From Mixta sp. Marseille-Q2659 (GTDB lineage: Bacteria; Pseudomonadota; Gammaproteobacteria; Enterobacterales; Enterobacteriaceae), in assembly GCF_940807255.1 (NCBI RefSeq), contig NZ_CALNWY010000003.1:151234-215233 (forward strand): DNA of 64,000 nt, written 5' to 3'. Below the pieces are notes generated by a model. The model ran no database searches, was not told the origin of the DNA, and saw only the letters and a program-made list of their open reading frames with translations. This document shows positions 9,068-19,170 of the stretch, one piece after another. Both the position numbers and the translations under genes were made by a program. Numbering within the stretch: position 1 is the stretch's first letter; every line of letters starts with the position of its first letter.

Positions 9068-9890
9068 GGACAGCCTCCAGTTGGCGAATGGTCTCGTTCA
9101 GCGTCTGTTTCATCTCTTCGGTCAGCCGCAGGTGGTGAGAGTTGCTCAGCTGCTCCAGATACGGCACGCCCTGCCCTTTAATGCTGTCGAGAATAATGAC
9201 GCGAGGAGGGGCCTCCGCTGGCGGAACCGGCAGCGTCTGCTCCAGCAGTCCGGCAATGTCATCGCCTTTTACAGTCACCACATCAAAGCCGAAAGCGCGG
9301 AATTTTCCCGCCAGATCGAACGCGCAGATAATTTCGTCCAGCTCGCCATCAAGCTGCTGTTTATTCCAGTCGACGAATATCGTCAGGTTGTTGAGGCGGT
9401 GATGAGCAATAAACTGGAATGCCTCCCAGCACTGACCTTCGTTCAGTTCGCCATCCCCAACGATACAGAACACCCGATTCGGACGCCCCGCCAGCCGGTG
9501 CGACAGCGCCATGCCGCCAGCGATAGAGATCCCCTGCCCCAGCGATCCGGTAGTGGCGTCCACGCCGCGGGTTTTCAGCCGATCCGGGTGGCTGGGCAGC
9601 CGGGTGCCGTTTTGGTTCAGCGTGCTTAACGCCTCCTGCGGAAAATAGCCTTTAAGAGCTAAGGTGCTGTAGAGTGCTGGCCCCGCGTGACCTTTCGACA
9701 ATACGAAGTAATCCCGCTCCGGCCAGTCCGGGTTTGCCGGGTCGATTTTCATTACTGCGCCATAGAGAACCGCCAGCGTTTCTACTACCGACATGCTGCC
9801 ACCGTAGTGTCCGAAACCAAGTTGCGTCAGTGATTTAAGTGTGGCGATGCGGATCTCGCGCGCCAGTTGTGTGACTTCTTTCACATTCAT
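9060..9890 (-). CDS. Transketolase, N-terminal (TPP-binding) subunit
   Basis: 276 residues forming the thiamine-diphosphate-binding half. It has GHYGGSMSVVETLAVLYG at the start, the SKGHAGPALYSTLA loop, GSLGQGISIAGGMA, and the cofactor motif GDGELNEGQCWEA ... NKQQ with the Mg-binding Asp and Asn. Split transketolases of this type typically serve catabolic operons rather than the housekeeping pentose-phosphate pathway. It overlaps the upstream PTS IIC gene by 4 bp (ATGA) and the C-terminal subunit by 8 bp. Confidence 0.92.
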   Translation of the reverse strand: MNVKEVTQLAREIRIATLKSLTQLGFGHYGGSMSVVETLAVLYGAVMKIDPANPDWPERDYFVLSKGHAGPALYSTLALKGYFPQEALSTLNQNGTRLPSHPDRLKTRGVDATTGSLGQGISIAGGMALSHRLAGRPNRVFCIVGDGELNEGQCWEAFQFIAHHRLNNLTIFVDWNKQQLDGELDEIICAFDLAGKFRAFGFDVVTVKGDDIAGLLEQTLPVPPAEAPPRVIILDSIKGQGVPYLEQLSNSHHLRLTEEMKQTLNETIRQLEAVHD

Positions 9891-11284
9891 GATTTAGCTC
9901 CGCTATTTTGCTGCGTGTTACCGTCTGGTGTTCTGTTTTTCGCCAACAGGTTGTACGCCACCAGCAATACGAACAGCCCAACAACCAGCCCGGTAATAGC
10001 TAGCGGCGGCAGATAGCGCGCCAGATTACCCAGCACAATGCCGATCGCGCCAAAGTCCGCGTCTGAGAAGGTGGTATTGGCAAAACCGATGGCGCCCAGC
10101 ACCGGAAGCAACAGAACCGGCAGGAAGGTGATCAGCAGCCCGTTGGCAAAGGCGCCAATCATCGCGCCGCGCCGTCCGCCGGTCGCATTGCCGAACACGC
10201 CTGCCGTCGCGCCGGTAAAGAAGTGCGGCACTACACCCGGTAAAATCAGCACCAGCTTGACCTGCCCCAGCAGGAACAGCCCAACCAGCCCGCCGAGGAA
10301 ACTGAACAGAAAGCCGATCAGCACCGCATTGGGGGCGTATGGATAGACAACCGGACAGTCGAGCGCGGGACGCGCATTGGGCACCAGCTTTTCGGAAAAT
10401 CCGGTAAAGGCGGGCACGATCTCCGCCAGAATCAGGCGTACGCCCTGCAGAATGATGAATACGCCCGCCGCGAAGGTGATGGCCATAATGATGGCGTAAA
10501 CCAGGTAGTGCTGGCCGCCGCTGTACTGGCTTTCGACATACTCTCTGCCAGCGCTCACCGCCATAATCAGATAAATAATCATCATGGTCAGAGAGATAGA
10601 AATAGAGCTATCGCGCAGGAAGCTCAGATTTTTCGGCAGGTTCATCTCTTCCGTAGAACGGGAGCCTTTACCGCACTTGCTGCCGATCCAGCCGGACAGC
10701 ACATAGCCCAACGTGCCGAAGTGACCAAAAGCGATATCATCCGTTCCAGTAATGCGCTTCATATAGCGCTGCGCCAGCGCCGGGAAGAACGCCATCACCA
10801 GCCCCAGAATAAGCGAACCGGTAAACACCAACCCTACGCTGCCAAAACCCGCCACGGTCAGGATTACGCTGATCATACAGGCCATATAGAACGTGTGATG
10901 TCCGGTCAGGAAGATATATTTCAGACGCGTAAATCGCGCGACAATAATATTCGCTACCATGCCGAACGCCATAATCAGCGCGGTCGAGGCGCCATATTTT
11001 TCCAGCGCGATTGAAACAATCGCTTCGTTATTGGGAATGATCCCCTGGATATTAAATGCGTGTTCAAACATGCCGCCTAGTGGATTTAATGAGCCCACCA
11101 ATACCGTCGCGCCGCCGCCTAAAACAATAAAGCCGAGAATAGTTTTAATCGTGCCCTTAACCACGTCAGAAAAAGCTTTTTTCTGTGCCACCAGGCCAAT
11201 TAACGCAATTAAGCCCACCAGCACCGAAGGGACCTTTAGAATATCAACAACAAAATTCAGCGTTTCCAGGATAAACATATCCAC
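9887..11284 (-). CDS. PTS transporter subunit IIC, ascorbate (UlaA/SgaT) family
   Basis: 465-residue polytopic membrane protein similar to UlaA, the permease part of the L-ascorbate PTS. About ten hydrophobic segments are visible. Family-like stretches include LIALIGLVAQKK, VGSLNPLGGMFEHAF, FLTGHHTFYMACM and FFTGATAGVFGNATGGRRGA. It should carry a sugar inward while IIB phosphorylates it. None of the ascorbate catabolic enzymes (UlaDEFG) is nearby, so ascorbate is unlikely as substrate. Its C-terminal hydrophilic tail runs KNRTPDGNTQQNSGAKS. Confidence 0.92.
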   Translation of the reverse strand: MDMFILETLNFVVDILKVPSVLVGLIALIGLVAQKKAFSDVVKGTIKTILGFIVLGGGATVLVGSLNPLGGMFEHAFNIQGIIPNNEAIVSIALEKYGASTALIMAFGMVANIIVARFTRLKYIFLTGHHTFYMACMISVILTVAGFGSVGLVFTGSLILGLVMAFFPALAQRYMKRITGTDDIAFGHFGTLGYVLSGWIGSKCGKGSRSTEEMNLPKNLSFLRDSSISISLTMMIIYLIMAVSAGREYVESQYSGGQHYLVYAIIMAITFAAGVFIILQGVRLILAEIVPAFTGFSEKLVPNARPALDCPVVYPYAPNAVLIGFLFSFLGGLVGLFLLGQVKLVLILPGVVPHFFTGATAGVFGNATGGRRGAMIGAFANGLLITFLPVLLLPVLGAIGFANTTFSDADFGAIGIVLGNLARYLPPLAITGLVVGLFVLLVAYNLLAKNRTPDGNTQQNSGAKS

Positions 11285-11337
11285 CTCGCTACAGACATTT
11301 TATCGTTCAGGCTTTTTATTAAATGGCTGCCCGCGCT

Positions 11338-11366
11338 TTTCCTGCTTATTGGGATAAGCAAGGAAA
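11338..11366 (-). promoter_or_regulatory. Intercistronic hairpin between PTS IIB and IIC
   Basis: A TTTCCTGCTTAT arm pairs with ATAAGCAAGGAAA (one bulged base), about 50 bp before the IIC start in the 122-bp gap after IIB. There is no strong T run, so it may be a processing or stabilising stem that sets IIB versus IIC levels rather than a terminator. Confidence 0.45.
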
Positions 11367-11406
11367 TGCGTCCGGTTGCCGCACCCTGAATTTTTTGTCT
11401 TTACAG

Positions 11407-11679
11407 TTATTGTTTATCGAACCAGGCGCGCAGCTGCGTCTCCAGTTCATTGATGTCGATGATATTGCTGATCACCACCAGCTGGCCTGGCGGTACGCTG
11501 GCACTGGCGGCTATATCTTTAGCCATAACAAACAGATCCGCAGCGCCAGGCGTTGCGGAGGAGAGATCGGCATGTTCAACCTCAGCTTCAATGTCGAGCT
11601 TTTTAAGCACCTTTTTAATATTCATTTCGACCATAAAACTGCTGCCCAGACCGGAACCGCAAATAGCCATAATTTTCAT
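11407..11679 (-). CDS. PTS subunit IIB, ascorbate/lactose-cellobiose type
   Basis: 90 residues, Rossmann-like small phosphocarrier. The N-terminus MKIMAICGSGLGSSFM carries the phosphorylated Cys (residue 7) in the CGSGLGSS P-loop typical of UlaB/SgaB. The start at 11679 follows AAAGGTGAT; an in-frame extension further upstream lacks support. It accepts phosphate from IIA and passes it to the sugar on IIC. It lies between the IIA and IIC genes of the leftward operon. Confidence 0.92.
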   Translation of the reverse strand: MKIMAICGSGLGSSFMVEMNIKKVLKKLDIEAEVEHADLSSATPGAADLFVMAKDIAASASVPPGQLVVISNIIDINELETQLRAWFDKQ

Positions 11680-11757
11680 TATTATCACCTTTTTAAGTAG
11701 AGTACGCCCCATCACGCCTGCGCGTAATGTATTCACAAACCGAATTACCTGATTAAA

Positions 11758-12201
11758 TTAGAAGCGTGCGATAATCTTTTTAATTTCCTCCAACGTTTTC
11801 GCCTGATGTAATAAATTCATATCCTCTTCGCTGGAAAATAATTCCGCCAGCGCAGAGAGCATGGCAATATGGCTATGTTTATCTGGCGCCGCGAGCATCA
11901 CAATAATATCTACCGGATCAAATTCCCCGGCGCCAAATGCCACGCCGCGCTTCAGTTTTAATAGCGACAAGCCTAAACCTTTCGCCCCTTCTTCCGGCCT
12001 GGCATGCGGCATAGCCAATCCCGGCGCCAGCACATAATAAGGTCCCAGTTTGTTATGCAGCTCGACAATGGCCGTAACATAGTCAGGCACAATCGTCCCT
12101 GCATTCAGTAGCGGCCTGGCGCAAAGCTCCAGCGCCTGCGGCCATGCCTCAACGCTCTCCTGAATCCTGATGGTCTCATCATGTAACCATTGGTTAAGCA
12201 C
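11758..12201 (-). CDS. PTS subunit IIA, ascorbate/mannitol-fructose type
   Basis: 147 residues from the GTG at 12201 (VLNQWLHDE), chosen because GGAG lies 7 bases before it and longer starts would run into the promoter. The active-site His is in GLAMPHARPEEG (MPH motif, UlaC-like); FDPVDIIVMLAAPDKHSH is the second conserved block. It takes phosphate from HPr. First gene of the leftward PTS/transketolase operon; the promoter region upstream is shared with the LacI regulator. Confidence 0.9.
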   Translation of the reverse strand: MLNQWLHDETIRIQESVEAWPQALELCARPLLNAGTIVPDYVTAIVELHNKLGPYYVLAPGLAMPHARPEEGAKGLGLSLLKLKRGVAFGAGEFDPVDIIVMLAAPDKHSHIAMLSALAELFSSEEDMNLLHQAKTLEEIKKIIARF

Positions 12202-12262
12202 TTTTCTACTCCGCCACCCAGCAAACGATGAGCAAACTTTATGCAAGGAGGAAACTGTTAAC

Positions 12263-12278
12263 CGTGATAACAATCACA
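12263..12278. promoter_or_regulatory. CRP-like site
   Basis: CGTGATAACAATCACA matches the TGTGA-N6-TCACA CRP consensus with one change. It is centred about 70 bp before the PTS IIA start. A TAAAGT hexamer at 12236-12241 (minus strand) would put it near -41.5, a class II arrangement. Consistent with glucose control of a sugar operon; binding is inferred. Confidence 0.6.
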
Positions 12279-12279
12279 A

Positions 12280-12293
12280 AGATAGCGCTACCA
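12280..12293. promoter_or_regulatory. LacI-family operator 1
   Basis: AGATAGCGCTACCA, a palindrome with a central GCGC, adjoins the CRP-like site. It is a near copy of operator 2, whose centre lies 34 bp away. It is the probable site for the divergently encoded regulator. Confidence 0.65.
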
Positions 12294-12313
12294 AAGACCA
12301 ACATACTGAATTG

Positions 12314-12327
12314 TGATAGCGCTATCA
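12314..12327. promoter_or_regulatory. LacI-family operator 2
   Basis: TGATAGCGCTATCA is a perfect 14-bp palindrome with the central CpG typical of LacI/GalR operators. It lies about 110 bp before the regulator start. Two copies in one divergent gap suggest cooperative binding or looping and autoregulation. Confidence 0.75.
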
Positions 12328-12435
12328 AAATACAATCTTCGCATCAATTCACAGTAAAAAAAGGGGTTTAGCGCGTATACTCCCTGTCACGTAAAGCGAA
12401 GGAAGACAATCAGCGTCTGGTCAGCAGGAATTTGT

Positions 12436-13455
12436 ATGTCTCTAACCCGAAAACGGCGTAGTACCGGTAAAGTCACTCTCGCCGATGTTGCTCAGCTTGC
12501 CGGTGTGGGCACCATGACCGTATCGCGGGCGCTACGCACGCCTGAACAGGTTTCAGATAAGCTACGTGAAAAAATCGAGGCGGCGGTACAGGAACTGGGA
12601 TATATGCCCAACCTTGCCGCCAGCGCGCTGGCATCAGCGTCGTCGAGAACCATTGCGATGGTTGTGCCAAACCTTGCCGAAGCGGGCTGTTCGGAAATGT
12701 TCGCCGGGCTTCAGCAGACGCTGCAGCCCGCCGGCTATCAGATTATGCTGGCGGAATCGCGCCATCGCCTCGATCAGGAAGAGACGCTGCTGGAAACGCT
12801 GCTCGCCTCCAATATCGCTGCGGCGATTCTGCTCAGCGTTGAACACAGCGACACCGTACGCCACTGGCTGCAAAACGCCTCGATTCCGGTGATGGAAATA
12901 GGCGCAATGCGCGCCGATCCTATCGATATGAATATCGGCATTGATAATGTCGCAGCGATGTTCGAACTCACCGAAATGCTGATTCAGCGCGGGTATCAGA
13001 ATATCGGGATGCTGTGCGCGAATCAGGAACAGTGGATTTTTCAGCAGCATTTACAGGGCTGGTATAAGGCCATGCTGCGCCATCATCTGTCGCCCAACCG
13101 GGTGATTAACGCCGCGCTGCCACCTAATTTTTCTACCGGCGCATCTCAGCTGCCGGAGTTTTTGCTGGCGTGGCCGGAGCTGGACGCGCTGGTCTGCGTA
13201 TCTGACGAACTGGCCTGCGGCGCATTGTATGAATGCCAGCGCAGGCGCATCAAAGTCCCGGACGATCTGGCGGTGGTGGGCTTTGGCGACAGTGATGTCA
13301 GCCGCGTATGCCAGCCGCCGTTAACCACGATGGCGGTGCCGCACCGTAAGATCGGTATTGAAGCCGGACGTGCGTTGCTGGCGCGGATGAACGATGGGGA
13401 CTGGCGCGATCGGCAACCGATCGCATCCAGTTTATGTTTGCGGGATAGCTGCTGA
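12436..13455 (+). CDS. LacI/GalR-family transcriptional regulator of the PTS/transketolase operon
   Basis: 339 residues. The N-terminal helix-turn-helix is VTLADVAQLAGVGTMTVSRA (about residues 13-32) with a hinge near YMPNLAASALA. The rest is a periplasmic-binding-protein-like effector domain with the ALVCVSDELACGAL and VVGFGDSDVSR blocks, resembling gluconate-type (GntR/IdnR) LacI members. It is divergent from the PTS genes across a gap holding two matching palindromes, so it most likely represses that operon and itself, with a sugar or sugar phosphate as inducer. Its stop lies 4 bp from the convergent yfcD stop. Confidence 0.93.
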   Translation: MSLTRKRRSTGKVTLADVAQLAGVGTMTVSRALRTPEQVSDKLREKIEAAVQELGYMPNLAASALASASSRTIAMVVPNLAEAGCSEMFAGLQQTLQPAGYQIMLAESRHRLDQEETLLETLLASNIAAAILLSVEHSDTVRHWLQNASIPVMEIGAMRADPIDMNIGIDNVAAMFELTEMLIQRGYQNIGMLCANQEQWIFQQHLQGWYKAMLRHHLSPNRVINAALPPNFSTGASQLPEFLLAWPELDALVCVSDELACGALYECQRRRIKVPDDLAVVGFGDSDVSRVCQPPLTTMAVPHRKIGIEAGRALLARMNDGDWRDRQPIASSLCLRDSC

Positions 13456-13459
13456 GCCG

Positions 13460-14014
13460 TTACTCCGCCTTAATCGGCTTTTCCTGTTTCACCGGTTCGT
13501 TGTTAGCATTGCGGCTCATCCACAGCGACAACGCCTTCAGCGAATCGGGCGTAAACTCATCGCAGCGGGCAGTAATCTCTTCCGGCGTCAGCCAGAAAAC
13601 CTCATCAACCTCTTCCGGCTGCATGGCGAACGGCCCGTGCGATACGCAGCTAAACAGCGCACCCCAAACGCGGCAATGTTCATCTTCAAAATAGAACTGT
13701 CCATGCTCGGCGAAAGGTACCGCGGCAATGCCCAGCTCCTCTTCCGCTTCGCGACGCGCGGATTCCAGAAAGCCTTCGCCGCTTTGCACTACGCCGCCTG
13801 CGCAGGCATCCAGCATCCCCGGCAGAAAATCTTTATTTTCCGTGCGGCGCTGCACCAGAATTTTCCCCATGCCGTCATGCACCACGATATAGGTGGCGCG
13901 ATGACGCAAATGTTGTGCCCGCATCTGGGCACGGCTGGACTGAGCGATAACTTCATTGTCTTCGTTAACAATATCTACCCATTCAGTACCGGCATCCTGA
14001 CCTTGCTCCACCAT
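13460..14014 (-). CDS. yfcD: Nudix hydrolase YfcD
   Basis: 184 residues (E. coli 180). The Nudix box lies at about residues 74-96 with all consensus positions (G-x5-E-x7-REAEEELG). The start at 14014 ([18 protein letters not shown]) follows AAAGGG and matches the family; an upstream extension does not. The protein resembles isopentenyl-diphosphate isomerase-like Nudix enzymes and is a predicted nucleoside/polyphosphate hydrolase of unknown physiological substrate. Confidence 0.93.
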   Translation of the reverse strand: MVEQGQDAGTEWVDIVNEDNEVIAQSSRAQMRAQHLRHRATYIVVHDGMGKILVQRRTENKDFLPGMLDACAGGVVQSGEGFLESARREAEEELGIAAVPFAEHGQFYFEDEHCRVWGALFSCVSHGPFAMQPEEVDEVFWLTPEEITARCDEFTPDSLKALSLWMSRNANNEPVKQEKPIKAE

Positions 14015-14130
14015 CGGTAACCCTTTTTCGTTCTGGCGCCAATTGCGCGATGTTTCCCACAGGTTTTGCGTTACGTTGACGCAAACCGCCATAAATTAAA
14101 GGCTTCGCCGGGCGGACGCAAGCCGCGCGA

Positions 14131-14817
<687 letters not shown>

Positions 14818-14958
14818 TCAGGACAACGCCAGCCTGTTACCCTGAGCCGGATGTCCAACAGCGCGTACGGTTAGCGAGACGCCGTCCGATATTAGCACTA
14901 TTCACGGCGTTCTCTTCTATGCTGAATAAACAGCAATAACACAGACATAGAGGCTGGC

Positions 14959-15849
14959 ATGCAAATATTAATTACCGGCGGAACCGGACTGATTGGCCGT
15001 CACCTGGTGGCGCGTCTGCTGGCGCGCGGCGATCGGGTCAGCGTGGTCTCGCGCAATGTCGAAGCGGCGCGCGATCTGCTGGGATCGCAGGTCAACATCT
15101 GGTCTGGCCTGGATCAACAGCGCGATCTGAACGGCATCGACGCGGTGATTAATCTGGCCGGCGAACCCATCGCCAGCAAACGCTGGACGCCGCAGCATAA
15201 ACAATTACTGTGCGAAAGCCGCTGGCAGATCACTGAGCGGCTCGCCTCATTAATCAACGCCAGCAGCGAGCCGCCGGCGGTGCTGATTTCTGGCTCGGCA
15301 ACCGGCTATTACGGCGATAGCGGCGAGCTGGTTCTGACCGAAGATGATAGCGGTCACGATGAGTTTACCCACCAGCTTTGCGCCCGCTGGGAACGGCTGG
15401 CAATGGCCGCCGCCAGCGACCGCACCCGCGTTTGTCTGCTGCGCACCGGCGTAGTGCTGGCAAAGCAAGGCGGCGCGCTGGCACAAATGAAAAAGCCCTT
15501 TCTGCTGGGTCTCGGCGGCCCTGTTGGCAATGGTCGGCAATATATGCCGTGGATTCATCTGGATGACATGCTGGCAGGTATCCTCTGGCTGCTGGATCAT
15601 CCGCTGAGCGGCCCCTTTAATCTGGTAGCGCCTTACGCAGTACGTAACGAACAATTTACCGCCACGCTGGGCAAGGTTATGCACCGCCCGGCAATCATCA
15701 GGACGCCTGCGTCGGCGGTAAAACTGCTGATGGGAGAATCCTCGGTGCTGGTGCTGGGCGGACAACATGTGCTGCCGAAACGGCTGGAGGCATCCGGCTT
15801 TCGCTTTAAATGGTATGAGCTGGATAAGGCGCTGGCGGACGTGACTTAA
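14959..15849 (+). CDS. yfcH: NAD(P)-binding epimerase-like protein YfcH (TIGR01777 type)
   Basis: 296 residues. The nucleotide-binding motif [12 protein letters not shown] is at 4-15, followed by [14 protein letters not shown], the active-site-like [12 protein letters not shown] with the Tyr, and the C-terminal DUF1731 region ([20 protein letters not shown]). An extended short-chain dehydrogenase of unknown substrate, similar to the plant/cyanobacterial cell-division SDR group. Divergent from yfcF, in the same place as in E. coli just before the his transport operon. Confidence 0.92.
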   Translation: MQILITGGTGLIGRHLVARLLARGDRVSVVSRNVEAARDLLGSQVNIWSGLDQQRDLNGIDAVINLAGEPIASKRWTPQHKQLLCESRWQITERLASLINASSEPPAVLISGSATGYYGDSGELVLTEDDSGHDEFTHQLCARWERLAMAAASDRTRVCLLRTGVVLAKQGGALAQMKKPFLLGLGGPVGNGRQYMPWIHLDDMLAGILWLLDHPLSGPFNLVAPYAVRNEQFTATLGKVMHRPAIIRTPASAVKLLMGESSVLVLGGQHVLPKRLEASGFRFKWYELDKALADVT

Positions 15850-15956
15850 CGGACGCGATAAAACTTTCTGCGCCGTGACACGCCTGTCAGCCCGGCAGTT
15901 TCCACCTCAGTCTCGCTTACCGAAGCGGAAACCGGTCCCAGGGCCGATGTTTAATG

Positions 15957-16730
15957 TTATTTCAGCGCACCGGAGAGAAACTGCTTAAGCCGCGCGCTTT
16001 TCGGCGCGTTAAACAGCTCTGCTGGCGGCCCTTCCTCTTCGATTTTCCCCTGATGCAGGAAAATCACGTGGCTGGAAACATGGCGGGCAAACTCCATTTC
16101 ATGGGTCACCACCACCATAGTTTTCCCCTCTTCCGCCAGCTTTTGCATGATGCGCAGCACTTCGCCCACCAGTTCAGGATCAAGCGCCGAGGTTGGCTCA
16201 TCGAACAGCAACACTTCCGGCTCCATCGCCAGTGCGCGCGCAATGGAGACTCGCTGCTGCTGCCCGCCGGAAAGGTTGACCGGATATTTCGCCTGTGCCC
16301 GTTCGTCGATACCGACCTTATTGAGATAGCGCTGCGCACGTTCACGCGCTTCCGCCTTACTCAGCCCCAGCACCTGAATCGGTGCTTCCATCACATTCTC
16401 CAGCACTGTCATATGGCTCCAGAGATTAAAGTGCTGGAACACCATGGTCAGCCGGGTGCGCAGCAGACGTAGCTGCTCTTTATCCGCCACCTTAAGCTGT
16501 CCGTCGCCGTCGCGCACCAGATTAATTTGCTGGTTGCTGACCGCAATGGAGCCTTCGCTCGGTTTTTCCAGAAAGTTAATGCAGCGCAAAAAGGTGCTTT
16601 TGCCGGAGCCGGACGATCCAATAATGGTAATCACATCGCCAGCGTTAGCCTGCAGCGATACGCCCTTCAGCACCTCATGCTCACCATAGCGTTTATGCAG
16701 TTCAGTCACGTTCAGTTTATTTTCAGCCAT
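15957..16730 (-). CDS. hisP: Histidine/basic amino acid ABC transporter ATP-binding protein
   Basis: 257 residues, the ATPase of the HisJQMP importer at the inner face of the membrane. Walker [10 protein letters not shown] (38-46), Q loop in [10 protein letters not shown], signature [15 protein letters not shown], Walker [13 protein letters not shown], and the switch His in [10 protein letters not shown] are all present. Last gene of a four-gene leftward operon, 8 bp after hisM. Confidence 0.96.
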   Translation of the reverse strand: MAENKLNVTELHKRYGEHEVLKGVSLQANAGDVITIIGSSGSGKSTFLRCINFLEKPSEGSIAVSNQQINLVRDGDGQLKVADKEQLRLLRTRLTMVFQHFNLWSHMTVLENVMEAPIQVLGLSKAEARERAQRYLNKVGIDERAQAKYPVNLSGGQQQRVSIARALAMEPEVLLFDEPTSALDPELVGEVLRIMQKLAEEGKTMVVVTHEMEFARHVSSHVIFLHQGKIEEEGPPAELFNAPKSARLKQFLSGALK

Positions 16731-16738
16731 AGTCGTAC

Positions 16739-17455
16739 TCAGTGGGACGAAGAAGGTTTGAGGTGCGCCAGCCAGCGTTTTTCCGCCTTGCGGAACAGGC
16801 TAATCAACACGTAAGAGATAATCAGATAGAGCGCCGCCGCTATGCCGAAAGCGACAAAGGGTTGATAGGTGGCGGCGTTAATATCACGCGCAACTTTTAG
16901 CAGATCGGGCACCGTGGCGGTAAAAGCCAGCGCCGTCGAGTGCAGCATCAAAATCACCTCATTGCTGTAGGCAGGCAGCGCAATACGCAGCGCCGCGGGC
17001 AGAATAATGCAGCGGTAAAGTTTAAAGGTGGAGAAGCCGTAGGCGCGCGCCGCCTCAATTTCACCGTGTGGCACTGAACGGATCGCGCCAGCGAAAATTT
17101 CCGTGGTATAGGCGCAGGTATTTAAAGTAAAGGCCAGCAGCGTACAGTTCAGGCCGCTGCGGAAAAAGGCGCTCAGCAGCTCCGATCCCTTCACCACCTC
17201 CAGCGTATACATGCCGGAGTAGATCACCAGCAGCTGCACATAAAGCGGCGTGCCGCGGAAAATATAAGTGAACAGCCAGACCGGCCCACTCACCGCTTTG
17301 TTCGGCGATACGCGGGCGATAGCCAACAGCACCGCCAGGCAACCACCTATCACGACGGAAATGATCAGCAGCCATAGCGTGATCGCCACGCCGGTAAAGC
17401 GGTAGCCGTCACTCCAGAGCAGCGCTTTCCAGTACTCCTGTAAAATATCAATCAT
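16739..17455 (-). CDS. hisM: Histidine ABC transporter permease HisM
   Basis: 238 residues, the same length as E. coli HisM. Five hydrophobic segments and the EAA loop ([20 protein letters not shown]) that contacts HisP. The start [14 protein letters not shown] at 17455 overlaps the end of hisQ by 4 bp, indicating translational coupling. It forms the membrane channel with HisQ. Confidence 0.96.
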   Translation of the reverse strand: MIDILQEYWKALLWSDGYRFTGVAITLWLLIISVVIGGCLAVLLAIARVSPNKAVSGPVWLFTYIFRGTPLYVQLLVIYSGMYTLEVVKGSELLSAFFRSGLNCTLLAFTLNTCAYTTEIFAGAIRSVPHGEIEAARAYGFSTFKLYRCIILPAALRIALPAYSNEVILMLHSTALAFTATVPDLLKVARDINAATYQPFVAFGIAAALYLIISYVLISLFRKAEKRWLAHLKPSSSH

Positions 17456-18138
17456 AGCTCCGCCTTCTTCACGCCTACTGAATAACGGCGCTCCAGCCAC
17501 CACAGCACGCCGTTCGACAGCGTGGTAAACAGCAGATAAATAATGCCGGCAACGATAGCGAACCAGAACGGCTGCCAGGTGCTTTTCCCGGCCAGCTGGG
17601 TCGCTTTCACCACATCCTCCAGCCCCAGCAGCGAAACCAGCGCCGTTGCCTTCAGCACCACCTGCCAGTTATTGCCGATGCCCGGCAGCGCAAAACGCAT
17701 CATGGAAGGAAACAGAATGCGCCGGAACACCTGCGCGCCGGTAAAGCCAAAGGCGGTCGCCGCCTCGATCTGCCCTTTCGGCACCGCCATAAACGCGCCG
17801 CGAAAGGTTTCAGTAAAATAGGCGCCATAGATAAAGCCGAGGGTAATAATCCCCGCGACCATTGGATCAATATCGAACTGGGTGATCCCCAACGCTTCGG
17901 TAATCTGGTTCAGGACGATCTGCAAACCGTAAAAGATCAGCAACATCAGCACCAGATCCGGCACGCCACGGATCAGCGTCGTGTAAGCCTCAGAGAGCAG
18001 TGCCAAAGGTCGGTGGCGCGAGAGACGCGCGCCCGCGCCCAGCAGCCCCAGAATCACTGCGAGCAGCACTGAGCTGAGCGCCAGCTCCAGCGTCACCAGC
18101 GCGCCGCGCAAGATAACTTCAGAATAGCCATACAGCAT
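17452..18138 (-). CDS. hisQ: Histidine ABC transporter permease HisQ
   Basis: 228 residues, exactly the E. coli length with the ATG at 18138 (MLYGYSEVI); a TTG immediately before it is an alternative. The EAA loop reads GQIEAATAFGFTGAQVFRRI. Hydrophobic segments match the HisQ topology. It pairs with HisM; the 3' end overlaps hisM by 4 bp. A 72-bp gap with a weak GC-rich stem separates it from hisJ, as expected where the binding protein is made in excess. Confidence 0.96.
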   Translation of the reverse strand: MLYGYSEVILRGALVTLELALSSVLLAVILGLLGAGARLSRHRPLALLSEAYTTLIRGVPDLVLMLLIFYGLQIVLNQITEALGITQFDIDPMVAGIITLGFIYGAYFTETFRGAFMAVPKGQIEAATAFGFTGAQVFRRILFPSMMRFALPGIGNNWQVVLKATALVSLLGLEDVVKATQLAGKSTWQPFWFAIVAGIIYLLFTTLSNGVLWWLERRYSVGVKKAEL

Positions 18139-18210
18139 CAACGAAATCCTGGCGTAACAGAAGAAATAAAATGCCGCCCGCCAGAGACGAGCGGCCAGAA
18201 CGGTCGGCGG

Positions 18211-18987
18211 TTAATCGCCGTAAACGTTAAAATCAAAATACTTTTTCGCAATCTTGTCGTAGGTGCCATCTTTGCGCATGTCAGCGAAAGCTTTATTAAT
18301 CGCCTCTTTCAGTTCGTTATCCTCTTTACGCAGCCCGATACCGGTGCCGACGCCAAAGATCTTGTCATCTTTTACCGCCGGACCGGCAAAGCCGTAATCT
18401 TTGCCGACCGGCTGTTTCAGGAAGCCTCCGCTGGCCTGTACTTCATCCTGGAAGGCAGCATCGATGCGGCCTGCCGTCAGATCCTGATAGACCAAATCCT
18501 GGTTGGCATAAGGAGTAACCGTTACGCCTTTGGGCCGCCAGTACTGATTGGCGTAGGTTTCCTGCGTCGTACCCTGCAACAGGCCGATATTTTTTCCTTT
18601 CAGCGATTCCGGCGTTGGCTCCAGCTTCGATCCTTTCGGCGCCACCAGGCGGGCATTTGCCGCATAGAGTTTGTCCGAGAAGGCGATCTCCTGCTGACGT
18701 TTCTCCGTAATAGAGAGCGACGAAATAATGAAGTCAATTTTCTTCGCCTTCAGAGACGGAATCAGCGCGTCAAAATCGCTTTCTACATAGCTACAGCTCG
18801 CCTCGATGCGTTTACAGATCTCATTCGCCAGATCGATATCAAAGCCCACCAGCTCTCCCTGCGCGTTTTTCGATTCAAACGGCGGATAGGTGGGATCGTT
18901 GCCGATGCGTAGCGTTTTCGGTACGGCAGCGCCAGCAACGCCTGCGAAAGCCAGCAGCAAAGAGAGAGCCAGAACTCGCTTTTTCAT
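18211..18987 (-). CDS. hisJ: Periplasmic histidine-binding protein HisJ
   Basis: 258 residues. A cleavable signal peptide ([20 protein letters not shown], cut near residue 20-22) precedes a cluster 3 solute-binding fold: [48 protein letters not shown]. It captures L-histidine and probably other basic amino acids in the periplasm and delivers them to HisQMP. argT, the lysine/arginine/ornithine-binding paralogue upstream of hisJ in E. coli, is absent, so HisJ may be the only receptor here. Upstream lies a sigma-54-type promoter. Confidence 0.95.
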   Translation of the reverse strand: MKKRVLALSLLLAFAGVAGAAVPKTLRIGNDPTYPPFESKNAQGELVGFDIDLANEICKRIEASCSYVESDFDALIPSLKAKKIDFIISSLSITEKRQQEIAFSDKLYAANARLVAPKGSKLEPTPESLKGKNIGLLQGTTQETYANQYWRPKGVTVTPYANQDLVYQDLTAGRIDAAFQDEVQASGGFLKQPVGKDYGFAGPAVKDDKIFGVGTGIGLRKEDNELKEAINKAFADMRKDGTYDKIAKKYFDFNVYGD

Positions 18988-19050
18988 GGGTTATCCTCAA
19001 GTGAAGAGCTTATAGTTATGTGATATGTGACGGGTTTGCATTCAGGAAAC

Positions 19051-19066
19051 TGCACTTTTCATGCCA
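19051..19066 (-). promoter_or_regulatory. Sigma-54 (RpoN) -24/-12 promoter for hisJQMP
   Basis: On the minus strand the sequence is TGGCATGAAAAGTGCA. It matches the RpoN consensus TGGCACG-N4-TTGCA at all but two specified positions, with exact GG-to-GC spacing. Transcription would start near 19040, giving a leader of about 50 bases before hisJ. No equally good sigma-70 promoter is obvious in the gap. Confidence 0.7.
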
Positions 19067-19170
19067 GTTTACGCAGCGGCGGCAGGCGCCTTAACCGCAG
19101 CGAAAAACGGGCACAGGCGCTTCGTTTGTGAAGAAAATATAGCAGGGTTGATACGGGGAAAAAGCGACAT

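Noticed and set aside
8114..12201. Call the PTS genes ulaABC (L-ascorbate)
   Set aside because: The family matches but the ascorbate catabolic genes are absent and a transketolase takes their place, so the substrate is probably different.
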